In this document: positions 8,557 through 16,259 of the stretch, piece by piece
How the letters are laid out: every line of letters starts with the position of its first letter
Position numbering within the stretch: the stretch's first letter is position 1
Virus record (IMG/VR): IMGVR_UViG_3300000117_000145
Coordinates: 771 to 30,333 of that record
Length of the DNA stretch: 29,563 bases
Direction: 5' to 3' (one strand)
DNA from: a virus
Notes under the pieces: generated by a model
What the model was told of the DNA's origin: nothing
Database searches by the model: none
What the model saw: the letters and a program-made list of their open reading frames with translations, nothing else
Made by a program: the position numbers and the translations under genes

Positions 8557-10067
8557 TATTGAGGTCCTCTCGTTTGCCAGGGATTTAAAGGTCGTCCACC
8601 ATAATCTTTTCCTCCACCAGGTCTATAGACCTTTGTAGAATTGCCAGTAACTGGAACTGGAGTTTCAATAGGCACTAACTTTTCTACAGGAACTATAATA
8701 ATTTGTTTCTTAATTTCGTCACTTAAAGGAATTATTTGTCTAGATGTTATACTATTATTTAACTGCCCACCTTCACCATCTTTAGATTTCTCTGGTCCAC
8801 TGGATAAGTGAGCAATTAAATAATAATTTCCATATTTATCCACAATAACTATATTATTTCCATATCCACTTGGATCTCTAACCGTATCATAATCAACAAG
8901 TTTCAATCCCCCTTTAAGAGTAATTGGTGTCCCCTTCGGAATACCATAATCCAATCCACGGTGCCCTCTACCATCACCAATTGTTGAAGTTTGAGGCCAA
9001 TCAGACAATGGTTTACCACCAACAATAATATTACTCAAAACTGATGAAGGAATCTCTCCTCCCGCTCCTCCTTCCCCCCTTCCAGTTTCAATGTGAATGT
9101 GAGAACCCTCTGGACCTTCTGGGATCGTATACCCACTATGCCCAACTCTTCCAACAATTTGTCCGGTAATTTTACCATCACTAATTACAACTTTATTATC
9201 AGTTGCCGGTTTATTATCATTAGTAGTAATAGATTTTTTCCTTTCTGATGATTTTAATAATTTTGCAATTTCTTCTAATTTATCATTATTTTTTTCAAAT
9301 AGATTTACATTTTCGCTGTTTTGCTCTGTTACCTTTCCAAATAACCTTAAAGGATTTGTTTTTGCATTTTCATAATTATTTCTTCTTGGTGGAAGATTCG
9401 CATTTTGTCTTTTGTTTACTAAACCACCAGTATTTCTTTTTTGTATTTCCGGTTTTACTTGAGTTTGTTGTTGAATGACAGGCGTAGAAGGATCCGTATA
9501 ATTATTTACTTCTTGAGTTTGAGTTGTCTCAGATTCAGTATTATCATTATCTTTTGACAATTCAAAACCTTCATCTAAATCCTTATCAATTAATTTGAGT
9601 GTATCTTCTGCAGTTTTAATATTATTTCGTGCTTCATTTTCATTAAAAAATAATGGCGCAACAGAATTATACAAAAATCCTATTCCATTTATCACAAATC
9701 CCAATCCTTTCATAAAACCTTCATATATTGGTTTCATAGTTTCAAAAATAGGAGTCAACTCTGCAATTATTTTTGGCAAATTATTAACTACAAATCCAAG
9801 TAATATAGCACTGAAAAATCCCATTATTCTATCAAATACTCCCATAACAGGACTTGCAATTTTTCTTACAATTCCTTTGGCAAGTTCGGATCCAGGAATT
9901 CTAGGGGTCTCTATTTTTTTCTCTCTTTCAAATCTTTTTTCGCCTTGTATTTGTTTCCTTAATATACTTGTCTTTTTAATTTGTAACTGTTTCAAATTTT
10001 TATTTGATGTAGTCAATACACTTTTTATATTACTAACATTAAGTTTTAAATTCTCGACGCTTTCCAT
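8556..10067 (-). CDS. Baseplate hub / tail lysin with M23-like peptidase domain
   Basis: A 503-aa protein. Residues 1-55 are a charged, coiled-coil-like start. Residues 72-140 are hydrophobic (IMGFFSAILLGFVVNN and IPFxxGLGF-type segments) and resemble the tape measure next door. Residues about 165-290 are a low-complexity Asn/Gln/Thr/Lys linker. Residues about 300-430 hold all motifs of a zinc metallopeptidase M23 (LytM-type) domain: EGSHIHIETG (His323, His325), GRGHRGLDYG (His369, Asp373) and YLIAHLSS (His420). The order is unusual, because HxH normally comes last. A peptidoglycan endopeptidase on the tail tip would replace the lysozyme domain missing from the gp5-like protein. The TAATG overlap with the gp27-like gene supports hub membership. 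Catalytic activity is inferred. Confidence 0.7.
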   Translation of the reverse strand: MESVENLKLNVSNIKSVLTTSNKNLKQLQIKKTSILRKQIQGEKRFEREKKIETPRIPGSELAKGIVRKIASPVMGVFDRIMGFFSAILLGFVVNNLPKIIAELTPIFETMKPIYEGFMKGLGFVINGIGFLYNSVAPLFFNENEARNNIKTAEDTLKLIDKDLDEGFELSKDNDNTESETTQTQEVNNYTDPSTPVIQQQTQVKPEIQKRNTGGLVNKRQNANLPPRRNNYENAKTNPLRLFGKVTEQNSENVNLFEKNNDKLEEIAKLLKSSERKKSITTNDNKPATDNKVVISDGKITGQIVGRVGHSGYTIPEGPEGSHIHIETGRGEGGAGGEIPSSVLSNIIVGGKPLSDWPQTSTIGDGRGHRGLDYGIPKGTPITLKGGLKLVDYDTVRDPSGYGNNIVIVDKYGNYYLIAHLSSGPEKSKDGEGGQLNNSITSRQIIPLSDEIKKQIIIVPVEKLVPIETPVPVTGNSTKVYRPGGGKDYGGRPLNPWQTRGPQ

Positions 10068-10070
10068 TTA

Positions 10071-11840
10071 TTACACTCCCAATCCAAGAGAAGATGCAGT
10101 GTAGTATGAAACATAAAAATTATCATTATCCTCTGCATCAAGTGCAATTATCGAATCTCCACCAGAGGGTGTTGAATTTACTTTAGAAGCAGATAAATTA
10201 GTGGCAGCACTTATCGGAGGCAACATTGTAATCGATGGAGACCTATTCATAGATCTCATTGACATGTTTGAAGTATTTTTCTTCACAGGATTCAAAGATT
10301 TATTTGCCATTGAATCTCGTGGTCCTCCAATGGCACCATATAATTTATTATATAAGTTGGGATCAAGCGCTTTTAATGTTTCTTTTTTAAAGTACTTGGA
10401 AAGCACTTCTATAGATTCTTCAAATTTTTCATTCGCTTCTTTAAATATATTATTATTATATTCTTGTTTTCTCAATGAGAGAAACATTTTCTCAAATAAT
10501 TCTCCACCATTACTAATAATATCAGATAAAAATCCCGAAAATCTTGCTGTTTCTTTTTTAGGGACAACAGCCTCTCCAGGAGTAGCAAGTATTGGCACAA
10601 TGTCCTTATTAATATTGGGTCCAGGAACAATACCACCTCTATTCATTTTTAAAGGATCTTCCTGTTTTTCTCCAACAATTGCATCGTAAATTTTACCACC
10701 AACAAAGTCACCAAGTAAACCCCCAGCAAATGTTCCAACACCAGGAATTGGAATTAATGTTCCTAAAGCACTACCAAGCAACATACCAACCGACTTTGCT
10801 GCTGCCCTACCTATTGGCTCTCCAAGAGCAAGAGACACGGCAAAATCAATTAGTGCTCCAAATACAGGTACTCTTTTAAATACTGGTCTCAAAAATTTCA
10901 TGAGACCTTTTGCACCAAGTGCTTTTACTACCTTTTTACCAGCTAACTTTGATAATACTTCTGCTTTTTGAACTGCCTTTGCTACTGGATTTTTAGTTCT
11001 CTTATATACATCTACTCTCTCATGAAGTAGTCCACCAGAACCAGGTTTTGCTCTGGTAATTCTTTCCATCTCAACATTAACACCTCTTCTACCACCGGCA
11101 GCATTTCTAATTAAACCACCTCTCCTTATAGCATCACCAGCACCAGCACCAGCACCACGTCTACCAATACCAATAAGTCTCAGTGCTCCACGGATAAGTT
11201 TATATAATCGATAAATTTTTAATACAACATTAGTTAAAAGAAAACCGCCAATAACAGCAAGAATTGGTTTCCAATGTTTCCCAATAAAAGTAAATATCCC
11301 CGCTATTTTTTCAGCATTACCTGGTTTTGTTAACCAATCAATCGCCTTATTAACTACAAATCCAGTAATAATGGCACCAAAAAAGTCAAGTATTTTTTGA
11401 AAAAATCCTTTTACAGGAGTAGTAACTTTATCAACTTGATTTTTAACAAAACCACCAATTTTTTTTACACTTTCTACACCTGCTTCTGCCCTACTCTTTT
11501 TTTCCTTATCAGATGTAATTTTTATTTTTTGTATATCTTCTTTCTCTTTTGCAATCCTATAAGCAAAATCAGTTGCTAACTGATTTTGTATTTCTATAAG
11601 AATATTGTTTGTTTCTACTAATGTTTGTTCAATTGGCGTGCTTTCTTCTTTTCTTAAATAACTTGGATCAACATAAGACTTACTTGCCCCTATTTGCATT
11701 CCTTTAGGAATTTTGATAGTAGTCGATTTTCCAATAGATTTAAAGGCACCACGAAAAACTGAAGAAGAAATCATTTTCTTCCCCAACTTTGGTTTTTTAT
11801 CTAAAGTAGGTGCCGTAAAACTTTGACTACTAAATACCAC
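10071..11840 (-). CDS. Tail tape measure protein (gp29-like)
   Basis: A 589-aa protein, about the length of T4 gp29. A charged helical N-terminal part is followed by hydrophobic segments at about 142-170 (TPVKGFF...FFGAIITGFVVN) and 190-210 (KPILAVIGGFLLTNVVL). Then come a Gly/Arg-rich stretch (residues 225-255), a glycine-zipper hydrophobic region at 345-385, and at 400-430 the segment NRGGIVPGPNINKDIVPILA followed by TPGEAVVPKK, a motif typical of tape measure C-terminal parts. The location directly after a tail-chaperone-like gene with a frameshift signal is the classical position of tape measure genes. The predicted start is GTG at 11838-11840, overlapping the frameshift ORF by 11 nt. A weaker alternative is the Met at residue 23. 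Confidence 0.75.
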   Translation of the reverse strand: MVFSSQSFTAPTLDKKPKLGKKMISSSVFRGAFKSIGKSTTIKIPKGMQIGASKSYVDPSYLRKEESTPIEQTLVETNNILIEIQNQLATDFAYRIAKEKEDIQKIKITSDKEKKSRAEAGVESVKKIGGFVKNQVDKVTTPVKGFFQKILDFFGAIITGFVVNKAIDWLTKPGNAEKIAGIFTFIGKHWKPILAVIGGFLLTNVVLKIYRLYKLIRGALRLIGIGRRGAGAGAGDAIRRGGLIRNAAGGRRGVNVEMERITRAKPGSGGLLHERVDVYKRTKNPVAKAVQKAEVLSKLAGKKVVKALGAKGLMKFLRPVFKRVPVFGALIDFAVSLALGEPIGRAAAKSVGMLLGSALGTLIPIPGVGTFAGGLLGDFVGGKIYDAIVGEKQEDPLKMNRGGIVPGPNINKDIVPILATPGEAVVPKKETARFSGFLSDIISNGGELFEKMFLSLRKQEYNNNIFKEANEKFEESIEVLSKYFKKETLKALDPNLYNKLYGAIGGPRDSMANKSLNPVKKNTSNMSMRSMNRSPSITMLPPISAATNLSASKVNSTPSGGDSIIALDAEDNDNFYVSYYTASSLGLGV

Positions 11841-12018
11841 TCTGTTTTTGCTGTTTTAAATTTTCTTCCTCAATATATTGTTGCAAAAGAGAAACATATA
11901 TTTCTCTTTCCCAAGGTATCATATTTTCTAGTTCCGTCAATGAATATTTATGGTGCTGAATCAAGGCAAAGTTTGTTTTGTAATAATTTTCCAAACTCTC
12001 ATGAGCCAGCGCTAACTG
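11830..12018 (-). CDS. -1 frame extension of the gp26-like gene (probable frameshift product domain)
   Basis: A 62-codon frame starts directly at the slippery heptamer and ends with TAG at 11830-11832, inside the start of the tape measure gene. It encodes QLALAHESLENYY, then KTNFALIQHHKYSLTELENM, then IPWEREIYVSLLQQYI and a polar end. It has no usable start: the first in-frame ATG is the Met of ENMIPWERE, which would leave only about 29 residues and cut the likely conserved part. Reading -1 from TTTTTTC at 12018-12024 gives a continuous product of about 301 aa whose junction is GLASFF then QLALAHE. The PWE..IY..LL pattern looks like a real, selected protein sequence. Confidence 0.7.
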   Translation of the reverse strand, partial: QLALAHESLENYYKTNFALIQHHKYSLTELENMIPWEREIYVSLLQQYIEEENLKQQKQSGI

Positions 12019-12734
12019 AAAAAACTTGCTAACCCTTCCAATACAACTTCTGACTCCACACCTGTCTTTGGATTCTTCACATTAATTGTATGTGATAATT
12101 TTGGCATCGTGTTAAAGAATTCTTCAATTTTCTTAAATTGTTTGGTATTCATTTGCTCGATGAAATCATTCAATTCTTTCTTACTACAATCAGAAGCATC
12201 CCAAGATTCTTCATCAGTAAATACTTGACCAATGCAAGATGCTATCACTTGAATAGACTTATCAACTTGTTCATTTTTATTATCAACTTCAAAATTACTT
12301 TCAACAAATTGATTTAAAGATGGATATTTCATTTTAACCGAAAGATTATCATCCAATTTAATAATATTACTATGATTAGGATTCTTTTGAACCTTAATTA
12401 AATCAATATCAATTTCAACTTGTAATTGTGTTTCTCCATCATCTGGACATGTTACACTTACTTCTACAGATTCTCCTACGGATTTTGCACGAACATTTAA
12501 AAACAAATATTCAATATCAAAAGTTGATAACTGATCTACTTTAATTCCTCTTGTAATAATACAATCTGATATAACAGTTTTAATTGCATTTGAAATTTGT
12601 TTAAGATCTTCACTCTCCAGTGCCATGATAAGAATTTTTTCTTCTTTTACAAGAAATGGACGATATTTAATTAATTTTCCATTTGAAGGCAATTCCAACT
12701 CATATGTCGGTGTCGAAATCTTGGGTAAAGGCAT
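12012..12734 (-). CDS. 26: gp26-like baseplate hub assembly / tail chaperone (zero-frame product)
   Basis: A 240-aa protein starting MPLPKISTPTYELELPSNGK, with FLVKEEKILIMALES and a CPDDGETQLQVEIDI segment. This is the recognisable form of the T4-like gp26 baseplate-hub chaperone family. The stop TAG at 12012-12014 is preceded by the heptamer T TTT TTC (12018-12024), so a fraction of ribosomes could shift to -1 and continue to 11830. The gene lies between the tail-tube-fold gene and the tape measure. Together with the slippery site this is the layout of tail assembly chaperones (lambda G/GT type). An AATAAATA late-promoter-like box lies 26 nt upstream of the start. Confidence 0.75.
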   Translation of the reverse strand: MPLPKISTPTYELELPSNGKLIKYRPFLVKEEKILIMALESEDLKQISNAIKTVISDCIITRGIKVDQLSTFDIEYLFLNVRAKSVGESVEVSVTCPDDGETQLQVEIDIDLIKVQKNPNHSNIIKLDDNLSVKMKYPSLNQFVESNFEVDNKNEQVDKSIQVIASCIGQVFTDEESWDASDCSKKELNDFIEQMNTKQFKKIEEFFNTMPKLSHTINVKNPKTGVESEVVLEGLASFFS

Positions 12735-12760
12735 ACTGTTTGATACAATTCAGGTATGAT

Positions 12761-12768
12761 TATTTATT
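12761..12768 (-). promoter_or_regulatory. Late promoter-like box (AATAAATA)
   Basis: AATAAATA on the minus strand, one mismatch from the T4 late box TATAAATA, lies 26 nt before the gp26-like start and overlaps the stop codon of the upstream tail-tube-fold gene. It would allow separate late expression of the gp26/tape/hub genes. Confidence 0.45.
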
Positions 12769-13522
12769 ACCCCACGCCAGGAGGAAGACCTACTTGATCA
12801 TCCCCATCAATGTTCAATCCTGTTTTATTAGTAGGATAATCATGAAAAGGACCTTTATTCCATCCTCTATATTGCTCAACAATATACCTATCATAAGCAA
12901 AAGAAACTGTAACTCTTAAAACTTCTGCACTTCCATAAGAAACTGGAATAGAAGTAATTGCTTTAGGAAAAGCATGAAAAAATCTATAGGATATAATTGG
13001 TCTCTCTCTTTCGTTTGAATCTTTTTCACCCTTTGTTATATACAGTCCATCCAATTTATACCCATCAATGGGATCTAAAGGATAATTGAATCTTTTATAA
13101 TATCCATCATGTGCTACCGAAACTTGACCACCTTGCTTATTCACTGGATAATTATTTTCACCGGCAACATAATCTATCCAACCCTCAAAAAATTTCAAAA
13201 CTCGATAATCCCCATCAAGATAAAAAGTAAAATCACTATCGGTATATAATCTCGTATGAGCATATTGCTCATTAATACCATGAAAATTATCTTTTACCTC
13301 TGCTGTGGCAAGAGAACTAGTGGGAAGTGTTGCCTCAGAACACATCAATCCAAGATTATTGCTCAACCAATCCACCTTTAATCCATATTTTTTAAGAAAT
13401 TTCATAAGACCACTTCCTTCCGAAAGTCCAGTCATATGAACTTGATAATAATTCGATAATGATACATTGGTAATTTGACTTCTTTCGATAGCACCTACTT
13501 TTAAGTCATTTATCCTTGGCAT
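12767..13522 (-). CDS. Tail-tube-fold protein, probable gp54-like tail tube initiator
   Basis: A 251-aa protein (MPRINDLKVGAIERSQITNV) with features of the T4 tail tube family (gp19, gp48, gp54): SEATLPTSSLATAEVKDNF, DFTFYLDGDYRVLKFFEGW, and PKAITSIPVSYGSAEVLRVT followed by FAYDRYIVEQ. It is the first gene of the minus-strand virion block and starts opposite gp4, with gp48 just beyond. In T4, genes 48 and 54 are adjacent, so gp54 is a reasonable call, although this protein is shorter than T4 gp54 (about 320 aa). A second copy of the tail tube protein is the alternative. The ribosome site AAGG lies upstream of the ATG. Confidence 0.6.
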   Translation of the reverse strand: MPRINDLKVGAIERSQITNVSLSNYYQVHMTGLSEGSGLMKFLKKYGLKVDWLSNNLGLMCSEATLPTSSLATAEVKDNFHGINEQYAHTRLYTDSDFTFYLDGDYRVLKFFEGWIDYVAGENNYPVNKQGGQVSVAHDGYYKRFNYPLDPIDGYKLDGLYITKGEKDSNERERPIISYRFFHAFPKAITSIPVSYGSAEVLRVTVSFAYDRYIVEQYRGWNKGPFHDYPTNKTGLNIDGDDQVGLPPGVG

Positions 13523-13523
13523 C

Positions 13524-13530
13524 CTAAATA
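13524..13530 (+). promoter_or_regulatory. Late promoter-like box (CTAAATA) for gp4 operon
   Basis: CTAAATA, a variant of the T4-type late box, lies 33 nt before the gp4 start, immediately beyond the start codon of the divergent gene. It is the only promoter-like element seen for the plus-strand gp4-gp53 operon. Confidence 0.45.
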
Positions 13531-13556
13531 CCTTATACGAATCCTACATTATTAAG

Positions 13557-13563
13557 TATTTAG
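13557..13563 (-). promoter_or_regulatory. Late promoter-like box (CTAAATA) for the minus-strand virion block
   Basis: The same heptamer in inverted orientation directly abuts the gp4 start codon and lies 34 nt before the start of the tail-tube-fold gene. The two boxes form a symmetric divergent pair. Confidence 0.45.
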
Positions 13564-14004
13564 ATGGCATATAAAGGAAAATACCAACCATCCTTTCCTA
13601 AAAAATATAAAGGTAATCCATCAAATATAGTATATCGTTCTCTATGGGAGCGAAAGTTTATGGTTTATTGTGATAAGAATGAAAATATTTTAGAATGGGC
13701 AAGTGAAGAAATTGCACTCCCTTATCGTTCACCATTGGATAATAGAATTCATCGTTACTATCCTGACTTCTACATCAAAGTAAAAGAATCTAATGGTGCA
13801 ATTAAAAAAATGCTAATTGAGGTAAAACCCAAAAAGCAGTGTGTTGAACCAATAAGACCAAAAAGAAAGACTAAAGGATATATTTACGAAGTCAAAGAGT
13901 ATGTAAGAAATCAGGCAAAGTGGAGAGCAGCAAAAGATTTCTGTGAAGATCGTCAATGGGAATTTAAAGTAATCACCGAAGACGAATTGGGAATTCATAA
14001 ATGA
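13564..14004 (+). CDS. 4: Head completion protein gp4
   Basis: A 146-aa protein, nearly the length of T4 gp4 (150 aa). It starts MAYKGKYQPSFPKKYKGNPS, followed by VYRSLWERKFMVYCDKN, the typical gp4 opening. The order ILEWASEEIALPY...RYYPDFYIKV...KMLIEVKPKKQ follows the pattern of a TnsA/restriction-like nuclease fold (E...PDF...EVK). gp4 acts in head completion, before the head and tail join. It is first in a plus-strand operon and its TGA overlaps the next ATG (ATGA, 14001-14004). Confidence 0.9.
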   Translation: MAYKGKYQPSFPKKYKGNPSNIVYRSLWERKFMVYCDKNENILEWASEEIALPYRSPLDNRIHRYYPDFYIKVKESNGAIKKMLIEVKPKKQCVEPIRPKRKTKGYIYEVKEYVRNQAKWRAAKDFCEDRQWEFKVITEDELGIHK

Positions 14005-14375
14005 GATATCCAACAGACATTAATAGCAATCGCATTCGTGGAGTGGTTGATAATCTAATTGGCACAGAAGATGCCGATGATATCATGATGGAATTAATGA
14101 ATGCTCTTAGTAGTGACTCTACGCTTGTTCCAGATGTTGGAAAGTATTATGTATTTGTTTATAGACCGAAAACTCCTCTAATACAATACGATCAAAATCC
14201 TTTGGTGGCAGTTACTGATATATTTCGTTGGGGATTTCGTGGAATCAATTATCACTGGAGACAATATCGTCAATATTCTTGGGAAGAAGTTGTTGGATCA
14301 TTATACCAAATATATCCAGATGAGCTTGCAGATGCAAGAGAGCTTCCAATTCAAAAATTCATTCTAAATAGTTAG
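14001..14375 (+). CDS. Conserved T4-like phage protein of unknown function (124 aa)
   Basis: The start overlaps the gp4 stop by ATGA. The sequence MRYPTDINSNRIRGVVDNLI has an acidic helix (EDADDIMMELMNAL) and a Tyr/Arg/Trp-rich core: YYVFVYRPKTPLIQYDQNPL, then FRWGFRGINYHWRQYRQYSW. The YD..PL...D....GF.G.N.H pattern recurs in proteins lying among tail and head completion genes of T4-like phages. I do not recognise a function. The position between gp4 and gp48 suggests a head-tail connection or baseplate role. Confidence 0.7.
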   Translation: MRYPTDINSNRIRGVVDNLIGTEDADDIMMELMNALSSDSTLVPDVGKYYVFVYRPKTPLIQYDQNPLVAVTDIFRWGFRGINYHWRQYRQYSWEEVVGSLYQIYPDELADARELPIQKFILNS

Positions 14376-14386
14376 AAAAAACGATA

Positions 14387-15574
14387 ATGACATACACAGG
14401 AGCAAGTAGAACAAGATATAGTGGAGGAAGACCCAGACCTACTCCTAATAATACTCCTAATAATACTCCTAATAATGCTGGCAACCCCCAATACTATGAA
14501 GTGCTTGGAAATGTTTATGGTCCTGATGGTCGTAGAGAGGGAATAACAGAAGACCATGCTGATTACAATAAAGATCCCAAAATAGAAAAATTGGGTGCTG
14601 GACGTAATATAAAAAAATTAGAATCAAATTTAAGATATCCCATAGCAAGTATTAATCTTGATCAAGATCATATAAAATTTGATATTATTAAGTATGAAAG
14701 AAAAAAATCAGAAGGTATTAGTTATACATCAGGAGAGCAAGTAAAGGTATTTGAAAAGAATAAAGATGGAACCGATTATATTGAAAAGGGAACTACAATA
14801 ATTAATGTAAGAAACCAGAATGCTTTTGATAACCCATTTGTTGGAGGTGCTCGTAATCCTACTGCAGAAAATCGGTTGGGATCAATAATATTACCAATTC
14901 CTGGACAAGTATCTGATACTAATGCAACAAATTTTGGCGAAAGTAATTTAAACAATTTTTATGCTGCTGCTATTGGCACTGCTCTAAAGGGAATATCTTC
15001 TGGTAGTCCAGAAGAATTAGCAACATCATTAGCATCAAGTACAATTGATGCTGCAAAAATAGCGCAAGATCGAAAAGTACAAGCTGCGTTGCGGTTATTT
15101 TTTGCTTCACAGGCAGTTTCTAGTCTAGGAGCAAACGTAAGCACAGATCAATTATTTGCAAGAGCAACTGGATCAATAATAAATCCAAATATGGAATTAT
15201 TATTTAGTGGTCCAACTTTAAGACAATTTAATTTCGAATTTAAATTCACTCCAAGATATCAAAAAGAAGCAGTGATGGTTAAAGATATCATGAGGGTTTT
15301 TAAACAAAACATGAGTCCAATATCATCTCCAGGAGATAAGTTTATGCAAACTCCGAATATTTTTAAATTATCATATATTGGTAAGGGAAGTAATTATTTA
15401 AATAGGTTTAAACTTTGTGCTCTCACAAATATGAGCATTAATTATACTGGTGAAGGAAATTATGCTACTTATGCTGATGGTGCTCCAGTTTCGAGTACGA
15501 TGCAATTAGCATTTCAAGAGTTATCACCAGTATATTATAGTGATCACGATGACGTAGGCGGAACAGGATACTAA
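14387..15574 (+). CDS. 48: Baseplate tail tube cap gp48
   Basis: A 395-aa protein; T4 gp48 is 364 aa. The N-terminus has a Pro/Asn repeat (TPNN repeated three times, residues about 19-30), then a structured region LRYPIASINLDQDHIKFDII. A diagnostic late segment follows: NMELLFSGPTLRQFNFEFKF, then FTPRYQKEAVMVKDIMRVFK. This FxFxPR....A..VK.I...F pattern marks the gp48/gp54 tail-tube-like family. The end AFQELSPVYYSDHD is also typical. gp48 caps the baseplate and starts tube polymerisation. It is followed after one base by gp53, both baseplate proteins. Confidence 0.85.
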   Translation: MTYTGASRTRYSGGRPRPTPNNTPNNTPNNAGNPQYYEVLGNVYGPDGRREGITEDHADYNKDPKIEKLGAGRNIKKLESNLRYPIASINLDQDHIKFDIIKYERKKSEGISYTSGEQVKVFEKNKDGTDYIEKGTTIINVRNQNAFDNPFVGGARNPTAENRLGSIILPIPGQVSDTNATNFGESNLNNFYAAAIGTALKGISSGSPEELATSLASSTIDAAKIAQDRKVQAALRLFFASQAVSSLGANVSTDQLFARATGSIINPNMELLFSGPTLRQFNFEFKFTPRYQKEAVMVKDIMRVFKQNMSPISSPGDKFMQTPNIFKLSYIGKGSNYLNRFKLCALTNMSINYTGEGNYATYADGAPVSSTMQLAFQELSPVYYSDHDDVGGTGY

Positions 15575-15575
15575 A

Positions 15576-16229
15576 ATGGGATATTTCAGAGAACTACCAA
15601 ATTTACTTTATCAATCACCACTGACAAATAGAAATACTTCTGATCAATACGTTGCGGTAAAAAATCTTTTTAGAAGAAACAAACTTCGTGATGACCTCCA
15701 AAATGTTTTTACTTTGTTTAATAAGTATGAAATTGTAGAAGGTGCAAGACCAGACACGATTGCCGAAGAATTATATGGAAGTGCAGAACTAGATTGGGTT
15801 GTTATAATGACTGCAGGTATTGTTAACATAAGAGATGAATGGCCTCTATCAAATTATCATCTATATGAATACGCTAATAATAAGTATGATGACATCAATG
15901 CAATTCACCACTATGAAACAACTGAAGTAAAAGATAATAATGGTCGATTAATTTTACCAAAAGGAAAAGAAGTTAATAGCGATTTTAAAATTCCTAATCC
16001 AGATGATTATACTGCACAAAAATTAAATCCAGTCAGAGGAATTACAAATTATGAATACGAAGTTAGAAAAAATCAAGAAAAATCTAATATATATCTTTTA
16101 AAACCAAGATACTTACAACAATTCTTGAATGACATGAGACAAATCATGACTTATCAAACTTCTTCTCAATACATTGATGAAAGATTAATTATAACAGAGA
16201 ATACTAGAAATACCATACCACCTGCATAA
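15576..16229 (+). CDS. 53: Baseplate wedge protein gp53
   Basis: A 217-aa protein (T4 gp53 is 196 aa). It begins MGYFRELPNLLYQSPLTNRN and contains NLFRRNKLRDDL followed by YEIVEGARPDTIAEELYGSA and LDWVVIMTAGIVNIRDEWPL. This matches the gp53 core, in which a short LysM-like segment is followed by a Y....LYWVLL-type stretch. It bridges wedges in the T4 baseplate. It is the last gene of the plus-strand operon, converging on gp32. Confidence 0.9.
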   Translation: MGYFRELPNLLYQSPLTNRNTSDQYVAVKNLFRRNKLRDDLQNVFTLFNKYEIVEGARPDTIAEELYGSAELDWVVIMTAGIVNIRDEWPLSNYHLYEYANNKYDDINAIHHYETTEVKDNNGRLILPKGKEVNSDFKIPNPDDYTAQKLNPVRGITNYEYEVRKNQEKSNIYLLKPRYLQQFLNDMRQIMTYQTSSQYIDERLIITENTRNTIPPA

Positions 16230-16230
16230 A

Positions 16231-16252
16231 AAAGGGGGAGGTTTCCCTCCCC
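16231..16252 (-). terminator. Rho-independent terminator of gp32
   Basis: On the minus strand, GGGGAGG and CCTCCCC form a 7-bp stem with a short loop, followed by six T. It begins 8 nt after the gp32 stop. On the plus strand the stem has no T tract, so it mainly serves gp32. The sequence resembles the terminator at 22200-22225. Confidence 0.8.
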
Positions 16253-16259
16253 AACTCTA

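Noticed and set aside
11945-11952. CATAAATA inside the frameshift ORF
   Set aside because: One mismatch, within coding sequence (HHKYS), about 105 nt before the tape measure start; no supporting evidence.
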